DNA of 38,601 bases from an uncultured Megasphaera sp. (GTDB taxonomy: Bacteria > Bacillota > Negativicutes > Veillonellales > Megasphaeraceae), in NCBI RefSeq assembly GCF_958350005.1, contig NZ_CATWFF010000002.1, forward strand, positions 1 to 38,601, given 5' to 3'. The notes under the pieces are model-generated. The model did no database searches. It saw only the letters and a list, made by a program, of their open reading frames with translations, and was not told the origin of the DNA. The translations under genes and the position numbers were made by a program. Shown here one piece after another: positions 1 through 6,644 of the stretch. Every line of letters starts with the position of its first letter. The stretch's first letter is position 1.

Positions 1-1088
1 GCCGTCGTAGGCCCGCCAATATTGGCATTGGAGGCCAGAATAATTTCTTCCAGCGTAAAATGAAACACTTTGCCGCCAATAAAACAAAACAGCATATTGA
101 CGACAACCATGAAGAAGCAGAAGACAAACAAGATGGGCGCATTGCGCACGATTTCCATAACCGACGCAGGGACGCCGATGACGAAGAAAAAGAGGTAAAT
201 GAAATACGTGCCAATTTCCTGGGCACCGTTCATTCCATCAGCCCAGCGGCTGCAGAAGGTCGCAAAAGTCATGGAAATGAGCGTAATCCAGACGTACGCG
301 CTGCCAAAGAAGGTCTTCCCTACAGCAGAAAACCAGTATCCCTCCGGCACGGCGGCGCCGATAGCCTCGCCGAGACTGCGGGACACAGTGACGACGATGG
401 CAGCATAGGTCACGGCGATGGCCATATCGCGGAGCGAAATATCCCGCCGTTTCCAGTAGGACGCAGCCTTGGTCTTCCCTTCAGCCGACACACCGTGCTG
501 CTCCATTTCTTCAATATACGGATGACGGTACCAGCGGCGAAACAGGGCGCTGCCGGCAATACCGATGAGGACGAGAAAATAAATGGCCATATTCAGATTA
601 TCGGCCACAACAGCAGCGGAAATGATCGTACTGCTCGCATGAAACGCATCGGACAGGGCGACGAAGTTCACGCCGCCGCCAATGTAGGACCCCGTCATCA
701 TGGCGGCAACTTTGGGCAGTTCGCGGATCATGCCGGCCATGAGCGCCGTCCCGGCCACAGCGCCGACGACGGTCCCGGCAGAGCCGATGAGAAAGATGAA
801 CAGCAGCCGGCCCGTCTGCTTCCAGATGCGGCTCAGATTGGCCTGCAGCAGCAGTAAAGGAATAGCCATGGGCACGGCATAGCCCCAAATGACATCGTCA
901 AAGGCCGGCGCATGAGGCGGTATCACGCCGGTGTTGACCAGCACCGCCGCTATCACCATGGCAATGACGGCACCAGACAGGCGCGACGCCCACGCATAAG
1001 TCTGTTCCAGATAAATAGCCGCCGAAACGGCTGCAAACATAAGGGTCATAAGAAGCCACGTATTTTCCGGGCTAATCAGTGTATGCAT
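1..1088 (-). CDS. DUF819 family membrane protein (partial, C-terminus beyond window)
   Basis: The frame is open from an ATG at 1088 to the left edge and gives about 362 residues, starting MHTLISPENTWLLMTLMF. A GGGAG ribosome site lies 8 nt upstream (1097-1101). The protein is very hydrophobic with many membrane segments, contains glycine-rich stretches such as GSYIGGGVNFVALSDA, and ends in the visible part with ASNANIGGPTTA, a motif I associate with the C-terminal part of DUF819 (YjcL-like) integral membrane proteins. A hydrophilic loop (HPYIEEMEQHGVSAEGKTK) lies near the middle. Family members are about 380-400 residues, so only a short tail is missing. Substrate and function are unknown. 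It has its own promoter at 1141-1169 and is not linked to the fhs operon to its right. Confidence 0.85.
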   Translation of the reverse strand, partial: MHTLISPENTWLLMTLMFAAVSAAIYLEQTYAWASRLSGAVIAMVIAAVLVNTGVIPPHAPAFDDVIWGYAVPMAIPLLLLQANLSRIWKQTGRLLFIFLIGSAGTVVGAVAGTALMAGMIRELPKVAAMMTGSYIGGGVNFVALSDAFHASSTIISAAVVADNLNMAIYFLVLIGIAGSALFRRWYRHPYIEEMEQHGVSAEGKTKAASYWKRRDISLRDMAIAVTYAAIVVTVSRSLGEAIGAAVPEGYWFSAVGKTFFGSAYVWITLISMTFATFCSRWADGMNGAQEIGTYFIYLFFFVIGVPASVMEIVRNAPILFVFCFFMVVVNMLFCFIGGKVFHFTLEEIILASNANIGGPTT

Positions 1089-1140
1089 ACGAACAACTCC
1101 CTTTCAGCCGGACATGCCGGCTTTTTCCTGACAAAAGTAT

Positions 1141-1181
1141 ATTATAGGAAAAATATGCCCCCGTGGCAATATGTACGGGGG
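1141..1181 (-). promoter_or_regulatory. Promoter of the DUF819 gene with an overlapping palindrome
   Basis: On the minus strand a -35 TTGCCA (1164-1169) and a -10 TATAAT (1141-1146) are separated by 17 nt, about 50 nt before the DUF819 start. A perfect inverted repeat, CCCCCGT (1158-1164) and ACGGGGG (1175-1181) with a 10-nt spacer, straddles the -35 box. That is where a repressor would bind. The regulator is unknown. Confidence 0.6.
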
Positions 1182-1548
1182 AAAAATACAGAAAAACTAA
1201 ATACTTCAAAACTTTTGATGATAAAACAGAAAGGACACAGCTCTTTCCAGCAGGTCGTAAGTTCACACATATACTGGATAAGAGGATGACGGCATACATC
1301 ATCACAGGGAGTCCACAGGCCGTCTGGCCGTTCTGCAGGCAGACAAGAAGCTGATTCGTAATCCTTCCTGACATGCCGGGCAGAGAGACAGGGTAGATTC
1401 TGCTGCAGACGGACAACGGCCTGTGGGCGACCGGCATGTATGACGAGACTATTGCCAGACTGCTGCCTCCCATTCCCCAGTCTGAGACATACGCAAACAG
1501 ACGGAATATCCCGTTTGGAATACTCCGTCTGTTTTTACTGCTATGTAC
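1182..1548. other. Gene-poor interval, possible decayed coding remnant
   Basis: No convincing intact gene is seen. The open frames here lack good ribosome sites and resemble no family I know. A plus-strand stretch around 1415-1535 reads as plausible protein (TDNGLWATGMYDETIARLL) and runs into a plus-strand terminator hairpin, which would fit a degraded rightward gene. It has stops and frame breaks upstream. Confidence 0.3.
1498..1536 (+). terminator. Intrinsic terminator, possibly bidirectional
   Basis: The stem CAGACGGA (1498-1505) pairs with TCCGTCTG (1524-1531) and is followed by TTTTT on the plus strand. On the minus strand, where fchA would need it, only TTT follows the stem. It probably ends fchA transcripts weakly and may be left over from a lost plus-strand gene. 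Confidence 0.6.
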
Positions 1549-2190
1549 TTATCTTTGCTGATATGCCGCTTCTACACTGGCCTCTACGAGGGCTGCTTTT
1601 TCTTCAATTTCCAGAATAGCCGCCATCATCTGGTCCGTAAACTCCGTATCTTTAATGGATTTCAGGTTGATGCGGACGCTGTAGAAAGCCGAACGCATAG
1701 CCGCACGGGCGTTCATGGCCGCAATAGCGCCGTCTGTGACGACCCAGGCATTGCCGTAGCGCACAACCTGTTCCGCCAGCTGAAGGAGGACAAAAATATC
1801 CTTGCCCAGCTGAAACGGCGACGATGCCGCATCCTTAAAGGCCTGCTGCACCAGCTCTGCCCGGTCAGGCGTATCCTTGGGCAGGCGAACCGCACAGATG
1901 ACGCCGTCAAAGGCCCGGGCATCTTCTGCAATGCCGTCCAGATAGCGGCTGCGCAGTCTGCAGGCTTTATCGCGAATCGACGTCATGAGAAGGCCTACGT
2001 CTTCATAGCCCTTTTTGCCAATCGTCAAATTGGCTACCATTTCCACCAGCGCAGCTGCCGATGCTGCGGTCATGGCGGCAATACCGCCACCGCCCGGGAC
2101 GGGTTCTTTCGATGCTGCCGCATCTAATAACTCGTTCAGGGGCATAGTGGAAAAATGGCTGAACTTAGAACAATCCTGTAATGACGCCAT
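1549..2190 (-). CDS. fchA: Methenyltetrahydrofolate cyclohydrolase / cyclodeaminase family protein
   Basis: This is a roughly 213-residue, mostly helical protein of the FTCD-C/FchA family. The conserved N-terminal segment SKEPVPGGGGIAAMTAA matches the family's PxPGGGS/G folate-binding loop. FchA interconverts 5,10-methenyl- and 10-formyl-tetrahydrofolate in the cytosol. Its position directly behind fhs supports a one-carbon role rather than histidine breakdown. The frame is also open to an ATG at 2199 (MMNMASL); either start overlaps the end of fhs by 26-35 nt, so translation is probably coupled. No strong ribosome site distinguishes the starts, and the more family-like start MPLNEL at 2145 lacks a ribosome site. 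Stand-alone cyclodeaminase activity cannot be excluded from sequence. Confidence 0.85.
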   Translation of the reverse strand: MASLQDCSKFSHFSTMPLNELLDAAASKEPVPGGGGIAAMTAASAAALVEMVANLTIGKKGYEDVGLLMTSIRDKACRLRSRYLDGIAEDARAFDGVICAVRLPKDTPDRAELVQQAFKDAASSPFQLGKDIFVLLQLAEQVVRYGNAWVVTDGAIAAMNARAAMRSAFYSVRINLKSIKDTEFTDQMMAAILEIEEKAALVEASVEAAYQQR

Positions 2191-3844
2191 GTTCATCAAT
2201 GTCCATTCTATTGGCCGCCGGTACTTTCGGCAATCCCGGCATGGTCATAATATTGCTGGTCTGGCAGACGATAAATCCGGCACCGGTGCAGACGCGCACA
2301 TCTTTTACGGTAACCGTAAAGCCTGATGGCGCACCTAACAGGGACGGATCGTCCGACAGGGAGTACTGGGTCTTGGCGACGCAGATCGGCAGTTTGTCGA
2401 GGCCAAAGGCTTCCAGTTCCTTAATCTGTTTCTTTGCATTCCCTTCAAAGACGACGCCGTCACCGCCGTATATCTTGCGGACAATGGTTTCCATCTTCTG
2501 AGGAATGGAATCGTTTACATCGTACAGCGGTTTATACGGCGTCTTGGGCTGCTGCAGAAGGTGCAGTACCTTTTCGCCCAGTTCCACGCCGCCTTTGCCG
2601 CCTTCAGCCCAGCAGTTATTCAGGGCCACGTCGACGCCAAAGTCGCTGCACAGCGTGCGCAGAGCGGTAATTTCCGCTTCCGTATCAGCAGCGAATTTGT
2701 TGATGCCTACGACGACAGGCACATCGAACTGACGCATGTTTTCAATGTGCTTGGCCAGGTTGGCAAAGCCTTTCTTCAGAGCGTCTACGTTTTCTTCGCT
2801 CAGGTTCTTCTTGTCTACGCCGCCGTGCATTTTCAGGGCCCGCACGGTAGCAACGATGACGACAGCATCGGGTTTGATGCCGGCATAGCGGCATTTGATG
2901 TCCATGAATTTTTCTGCACCCAAATCGGCGCCGAATCCGGCTTCTGTCACGGCAATGTCGCCCATCTTCATGGCCAGTTTCGTAGCGATAACGGAGTTGC
3001 AGCCGTGGGCAATGTTGGCAAAGGGACCGCCGTGAACCAGGGCCGGCGTGTGTTCAATGGTCTGAACGAGATTCGGCTTGACGGCGTCTTTCATGAGAAT
3101 GGCCATGGCCCCTGCGACGCCGAGCTGCCGGGCTGTGACCAGATTGCCGTCCAGGTCGTAGGCGACGGTAATATCGCCCATCCGTTTTTTCAGATCCATA
3201 AGATCGCTGGCCAGGCACAGAGCCGCCATGATTTCCGAGGCCACTGTAATCATGAAGTGGTCTTCCCGCGGGAAGCCGCATACTTTGCCGCCCATACCGA
3301 CGACAATGTTGCGCAGCGCCCGGTCATTCATGTCCATGACCCGCTTCCAGATGATGCGGCGCACGTCGATGCGCAGGGCGTTGCCCTGATGGACGTGGTT
3401 GTCAATGGCTGCCGCCAGCAGGTTGTTGGCTGCCGTAATGGCGTGCATATCGCCTGTAAAATGAAGGTTAATGTCTTCCATGGGCAGTACCTGGGCATAG
3501 CCGCCGCCGGCAGCACCGCCTTTAATGCCGAAAACCGGTCCCAGAGACGGTTCCCGCAGGGCTACGACGGCGTTGTGGCCCATCTGGTTCAGGGCCTGAG
3601 CCAGACCGATGGTGGTCAGGGTTTTCCCTTCCCCTGCCGGCGTCGGCGTAATAGCCGTTACGAGAACGAGCTTGCCGTCCGGCTTCCCCGAAAGGCGCCG
3701 AATGGCGTCAAACGAAATTTTTCCTTTATATTTCCCGTATAATTCCAAATCGTCTTCCGTCAAACCAACTTTCTTGGCAATGTTTACAATAGGCTCCAAT
3801 GTGGCCTGCTGCGCAATTTCAATATCGCTGAGTACTTTTGCCAT
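2165..3844 (-). CDS. fhs: Formate--tetrahydrofolate ligase
   Basis: The cytosolic enzyme makes 10-formyl-THF from formate, THF and ATP. It has 559 residues, typical for the family, starting MAKVLSDIEIAQQATLEPI. The P-loop-like TPTPAGEGKTLTTIGL appears near residue 65, and the family blocks REPSLGPVFGIKGGAAGGGYAQV and EAGFGADLGAEKF follow. The frame extends upstream, but the ATG at 3844 is preceded by AGGAGGA (3851-3857) with a 6-nt spacer, and the upstream extension overlaps a riboswitch terminator, so 3844 is the start. It is first in the fhs-fchA operon. Regulation is by a ZTP riboswitch: ZTP accumulates when 10-formyl-THF runs short, and this enzyme makes that cofactor. Confidence 0.97.
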   Translation of the reverse strand: MAKVLSDIEIAQQATLEPIVNIAKKVGLTEDDLELYGKYKGKISFDAIRRLSGKPDGKLVLVTAITPTPAGEGKTLTTIGLAQALNQMGHNAVVALREPSLGPVFGIKGGAAGGGYAQVLPMEDINLHFTGDMHAITAANNLLAAAIDNHVHQGNALRIDVRRIIWKRVMDMNDRALRNIVVGMGGKVCGFPREDHFMITVASEIMAALCLASDLMDLKKRMGDITVAYDLDGNLVTARQLGVAGAMAILMKDAVKPNLVQTIEHTPALVHGGPFANIAHGCNSVIATKLAMKMGDIAVTEAGFGADLGAEKFMDIKCRYAGIKPDAVVIVATVRALKMHGGVDKKNLSEENVDALKKGFANLAKHIENMRQFDVPVVVGINKFAADTEAEITALRTLCSDFGVDVALNNCWAEGGKGGVELGEKVLHLLQQPKTPYKPLYDVNDSIPQKMETIVRKIYGGDGVVFEGNAKKQIKELEAFGLDKLPICVAKTQYSLSDDPSLLGAPSGFTVTVKDVRVCTGAGFIVCQTSNIMTMPGLPKVPAANRMDIDEHGVITGLF

Positions 3845-3868
3845 GGCTGTTCCTCCTGTCTGTTCCAT

Positions 3869-3958
3869 AAAAAAATGCCGCACCTCTGGAACGTTTGCCC
3901 AGACGGTCGGCTTCTTCTCCATCATGCTCCCCGTGGTAGCTCCACTTCCGTCAGTCAC
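3869..3958 (-). promoter_or_regulatory. ZTP (pfl) riboswitch with intrinsic terminator, upstream of fhs
   Basis: On the minus strand the leader carries the pfl-motif hallmarks in order: GTGACTGACGG, a hairpin GTGGAGCTACCAC followed by GGGGAGC, a linker, then GCCGACCGTCTGGGCA (3911-3896). The last element is also the left arm of an imperfect hairpin (3877-3911) followed by seven U (3869-3875), so ligand binding and termination are mutually exclusive. Known biology: ZTP/AICAR-triphosphate turns such genes on, and fhs is a known target. The call rests on motif recognition; a covariance-model search would be decisive. Confidence 0.9.
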
Positions 3959-3972
3959 ATGATTATACTGGT

Positions 3973-4002
3973 ATTATACAGGACACAGGCGGACAGTGTC
4001 AA
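3973..4002 (-). promoter_or_regulatory. Promoter of the fhs-fchA operon
   Basis: On the minus strand, TTGACA (3997-4002) and TATAAT (3973-3978) are spaced 18 nt apart. Transcription would start just before the ZTP riboswitch. Confidence 0.8.
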
Positions 4003-4029
4003 ATAATAGAACGTGTAAAAAAGCCCTTC

Positions 4030-4083
4030 TTGACAAACAGACTAATTTATCTGATAATAATATACATATACCTCTAACGGTAT
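4030..4083 (+). promoter_or_regulatory. csoR promoter with CsoR-like operator
   Basis: The -35 TTGACA (4030-4035) and -10 GATAAT (4053-4058) are separated by 17 nt. The palindrome ATACC-N6-GGTAT (4068-4083) covers the expected transcription start and the region just after it. The same palindrome occurs at 4435-4450 before the ATPase pseudogene, which supports autoregulation by the encoded repressor. Confidence 0.75.
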
Positions 4084-4100
4084 AAAGGAGGTAAGAGTCG

Positions 4101-4376
4101 ATGAAACAATGTATGGATGCTGATAACCTGCATCGCCGCTTAAAAAAAATTATCGGACAGGTACAGGCCATTGACCGCATGATCGATGAAGACATTCCCT
4201 GTGAAGATATTCTAGCTCAAATTAACGCAGCCAAATCAGCGCTTCATAAAGCAGGTCAGGTCATTTTGGAAGGCCATATTAAACACTGCGTCCGAGACGG
4301 CATTGAGCACGGCGATGCCGATAAAACCATTGCTAATTTCACAAAAGCTGTCGAACGATTTGCCAATATGAATTAA
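4101..4376 (+). CDS. csoR: CsoR/FrmR-family metal-sensing transcriptional repressor
   Basis: This is a 91-residue all-helical DUF156 protein. Cys34, His59 and Cys63 have the spacing of the Cys-His-Cys Cu(I) site of CsoR (His-x3-Cys in the second helix). A Cys at the last position argues for CsoR over FrmR/RcnR types. Family members form tetramers that release DNA on binding Cu(I). AAGGAGG lies about 11 nt before the ATG. The gene lies upstream of a P-type ATPase in the same orientation, separated by a terminator. The matching palindromes at both promoters suggest it represses itself and the ATPase. Metal specificity (Cu versus another soft metal) is inferred from these residues only. Confidence 0.92.
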   Translation: MKQCMDADNLHRRLKKIIGQVQAIDRMIDEDIPCEDILAQINAAKSALHKAGQVILEGHIKHCVRDGIEHGDADKTIANFTKAVERFANMN

Positions 4377-4387
4377 GGACGCAAAAA

Positions 4388-4415
4388 ACAGTCTCCTCAC
4401 GGAGGCTGTTTTTTT
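4388..4415 (+). terminator. Terminator of csoR
   Basis: The stem ACAG-TCTCC/GGAGG-CTGT (4388-4409) has loop TCAC and is followed by a run of T to 4415. It separates csoR from the ATPase promoter. Confidence 0.85.
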
Positions 4416-4424
4416 GTATCTCCA

Positions 4425-4453
4425 TTGACAACCTATACCTATATGGGTATAAA
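4425..4453 (+). promoter_or_regulatory. Promoter and CsoR-like operator before the ATPase pseudogene
   Basis: A near-consensus promoter, TTGACA (4425-4430), 17 nt, TATAAA (4448-4453), contains the palindrome ATACC-N6-GGTAT (4435-4450) in its spacer and -10 box. A repressor bound here would block polymerase directly. A strong GGAGG ribosome site follows at about 4456-4460. Confidence 0.78.
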
Positions 4454-4464
4454 AAGGAGGAGAA

Positions 4465-5518
4465 ATGATATTGCATCAATTAGAATCGTGTGTAAAATGG
4501 GGAAGCGAGAAAAAAGACGTGCTTTTCCTCATCCTATCGGGACTGGCCCTGCTGGCCAGCCTGTTTCATGTCACCACAGGGACTGCAGATCCGGCATGGA
4601 TATCGATTATATTATGCGGCATTCCCATCATTTGGGAAGCTGCCGCCGGACTGGTCACCAAATTTGACATAAAAGCAGACGTCCTCGTGTCTCTGGCTCT
4701 GATTGCATCGGTCATTATTGGCGAAATTTTTGCTGCCGGAGAAATCGCCTGGATCATGCAGATCAGCAGCCTTCTGGAAGAACGCACAGTCGCCAAAGCC
4801 AGAACGGGCATCGAAAATCTGGTACATCTGACGCCGCGGACGGCACGGCGCATGTCTCACGGAACGGAACAACTCATTCCGGCAGAGCACGTACAAAGCA
4901 ACAGGATGCACCATTACCTATGTGGCAGTCAGCACGGAGGCTGTCGGCTTCCTGGCCTTGTCCGACACGCTGCGGCAGAATGCTGCAGACACCATTGCCC
5001 GCATCTGCAGCACAAAGGTAACGCCAGTACTGCTGACTGGCGATAACCAGAGAGCAGCCGGCTATATGGCAAACCGACTTGGCATTCAGGAAGTGTTTGC
5101 AAACTGCCTGCCCGAAGATAAGCTGCGCCATATTGATGACTTCCAGAACAGCGGCAATAGGGTCTGCATGATCGGCGACGGCATCAACAATGCACCGGCA
5201 CTCAAGAAAGCCCATGTAGGAATTGCCATGGGCGAAATCGGCAGCGACATTGCCGTAGACGCGGCAGATATGGTTCTGATTACCGATAATATCAGCGAAC
5301 TTCCTCATATATTTCTCCTGGCAAAGCGGATGATGATCACCATTCGCTGCAATCTTGCCTTTTCCCTGACATTGAACGGAGTCGCTATTGTGCTGGCCAT
5401 GACGGGCATACTGAATCCCATTGTCGGCGCCCTGGTTCATAACGCCGGCTCCGTCCTGGTCCTCATCAATTCCGCCCTGCTGCTGCATTGGCGAAAGAAG
5501 GAAATCAAAGCAGCCTGA
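4465..5518 (+). pseudogene. Heavy-metal (P1B) P-type ATPase with internal deletion and frameshift
   Basis: The first part (4465 to about 4893, 143 codons) encodes the early membrane helices and the segment leading into the actuator domain (...LLEERTVAKARTGIENLV...EQLIPAEHV). The second part (about 4900-5518, shifted by one frame) resumes late in the cytoplasmic catalytic region (GCTITYVAVSTEAVGFLALSDTLR, LLTGDNQRAAGYMA, MIGDGINNAPALKKAHVGIAMG) and continues through the last helices. Everything between is absent: the TGES loop, the CPC-type metal site, the DKTGT phosphorylation site and most of the nucleotide-binding domain, roughly 300 or more residues by family comparison. GDGxND is also changed to GDGINN. 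The product cannot pump ions. Intact it was probably a Cu/Cd/Zn-type exporter controlled by CsoR. Confidence 0.9.
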
Positions 5519-5619
5519 GCCCATAAGCGGCAGTGGAACACGAAATTATGAGCAGACAGGGCCTGTATGATATGATATAATGAAAAAAGTGTCATAAAAC
5601 AGGAAAGGACAACGATACT

Positions 5620-6081
5620 ATGAATTTTATGAATGAAGCTATTGAAGAGTCCAGGAAAAATCTGTCCACCGGCCACGGCGGTCCCTTTGGTGCTGTTGTC
5701 GTAAAGGACGGCGTCATCGTCGGCCGGGGCCACAACGAAGTCATCAAAAACAACGACCCCACGTGCCACGGCGAAATGCAGGCCATCCGCGATGCCTGCC
5801 GCCATCTGGGTACCTATGACCTGTCGGGTTGCGTCCTGTACACGTCGGCCCAGCCGTGCCCCATGTGCCTGTCGGCCATTATCTGGGCCAACATCAAGAC
5901 CGTGTACTATGGCTGCAGTGCCGAAGACGCTGCCAACATCGGTTTCCGCGACGATGCGATTTATGACTTTATCAAGAACAACTGCACTGATGTGCAGACA
6001 ATGGAACTGCACCAGCTGGACCGTGACAAGGCCCTCCCCGTATTTGAAGAATACAAAAAGAAGCAGATGACCATTTACTAA
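5620..6081 (+). CDS. Nucleoside/guanine deaminase family protein
   Basis: This 153-residue protein belongs to the cytidine/deoxycytidylate deaminase superfamily. Zinc ligands and the catalytic acid are visible: His50 and Glu52 in CHGEMQAI, and Cys80 and Cys83 in PCPMC. The GGPFGAVVVKDG start, the ILYTS-like VLYTSAQPCPMCLSAI block and the length resemble B. subtilis guanine deaminase (GuaD) more than TadA, so guanine-to-xanthine deamination in the cytosol is the best guess. GGAAAGGA lies before the ATG at 5620; a second Met at codon 4 is possible. It stands alone with a terminator behind it. Confidence 0.85.
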   Translation: MNFMNEAIEESRKNLSTGHGGPFGAVVVKDGVIVGRGHNEVIKNNDPTCHGEMQAIRDACRHLGTYDLSGCVLYTSAQPCPMCLSAIIWANIKTVYYGCSAEDAANIGFRDDAIYDFIKNNCTDVQTMELHQLDRDKALPVFEEYKKKQMTIY

Positions 6082-6096
6082 GTGCCAGAAACCGGC

Positions 6097-6142
6097 AAAA
6101 AGCCCGCCTTCTTTCGACTGTGAAAGAAAGCAGGCTTTTTTT
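6097..6142. terminator. Bidirectional terminator between the deaminase gene and smpB
   Basis: A long stem, AAGCC..CTTTCTTTC-type arms around GACTGT, is flanked by A-rich sequence on the left and a T run on the right. It can terminate both the rightward deaminase transcript and the leftward rnr-smpB transcript. Confidence 0.85.
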
Positions 6143-6161
6143 GTGTTTGTATATACGGATA

Positions 6162-6632
6162 TCAATACTGCTTGCTCTTCATGCGCCGTTCGATGTCGCG
6201 CTTGGCTTCCCGTTCGGCCAGGGTCTGGCGCTTGTCATACAGCTTCTTCCCTGTTGCCAGGGCAACCGTCACTTTGACTCTCCCTTTTTTGAAGTACAAA
6301 TTGAGAGGAATGAGAGTATAGCCCTTTTCCTTGATCTTTCCCAGGAGCTTGCGGATTTCATAGGCATGAAGGAGCAGTTTCCGCGTCCGCAGGGGATCGT
6401 GGTTGAAGCGGTTTCCCTGGTCATACGGGCTGATATGCATGCCCCAGAGAAAGGCTTCGCCGTTTTCAATGCGGCAGAAACTGTCTTTTAAATTCACCTT
6501 TCCCTGGCGCAGGGACTTGACTTCCGTCCCTGTCAGGGCAATACCGGCTTCATATGTTTCGTGAATGAAATAATCATGGCGTGCTTTACGATTGTCTGTA
6601 ATGTATTTCACACCACTTGGTGACTGTGGCAC
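6162..6632 (-). CDS. smpB: SsrA-binding protein
   Basis: This 156-residue protein delivers tmRNA to stalled ribosomes. It shows the SmpB beta-barrel landmarks NRKARHDYFIHETYEAGIAL, TEVKSLRQGKVNLKDSF and the basic C-terminal tail (KRQTLAEREAKRDIERRMKSK) that folds in the decoding centre. The start is GTG at 6632 with GGAGG 8 nt upstream; a nearby ATG is out of frame. It begins 12 nt after the end of rnr, so the two are co-transcribed. RNase R is the known partner of SmpB-tmRNA in degrading faulty mRNA. The tmRNA gene (ssrA) is not in the window. Confidence 0.96.
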   Translation of the reverse strand: MPQSPSGVKYITDNRKARHDYFIHETYEAGIALTGTEVKSLRQGKVNLKDSFCRIENGEAFLWGMHISPYDQGNRFNHDPLRTRKLLLHAYEIRKLLGKIKEKGYTLIPLNLYFKKGRVKVTVALATGKKLYDKRQTLAEREAKRDIERRMKSKQY

Positions 6633-6644
6633 GATCCATTCCTC

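Noticed and set aside
60..857. Long plus-strand open frame opposite the DUF819 gene
   Set aside because: It is the complement of a well-supported membrane-protein frame, with His/Asn-rich composition and no family resemblance or ribosome site.
1072..1473. 133-codon minus-strand frame upstream of the DUF819 gene
   Set aside because: It overlaps the promoter and ribosome site of the DUF819 gene, has no ribosome site of its own and no family likeness.
4465..5046. Intact 193-residue protein from the first half of the ATPase
   Set aside because: Residues after about 143 are a frameshifted reading of the ATPase's later part; the whole is a broken gene.
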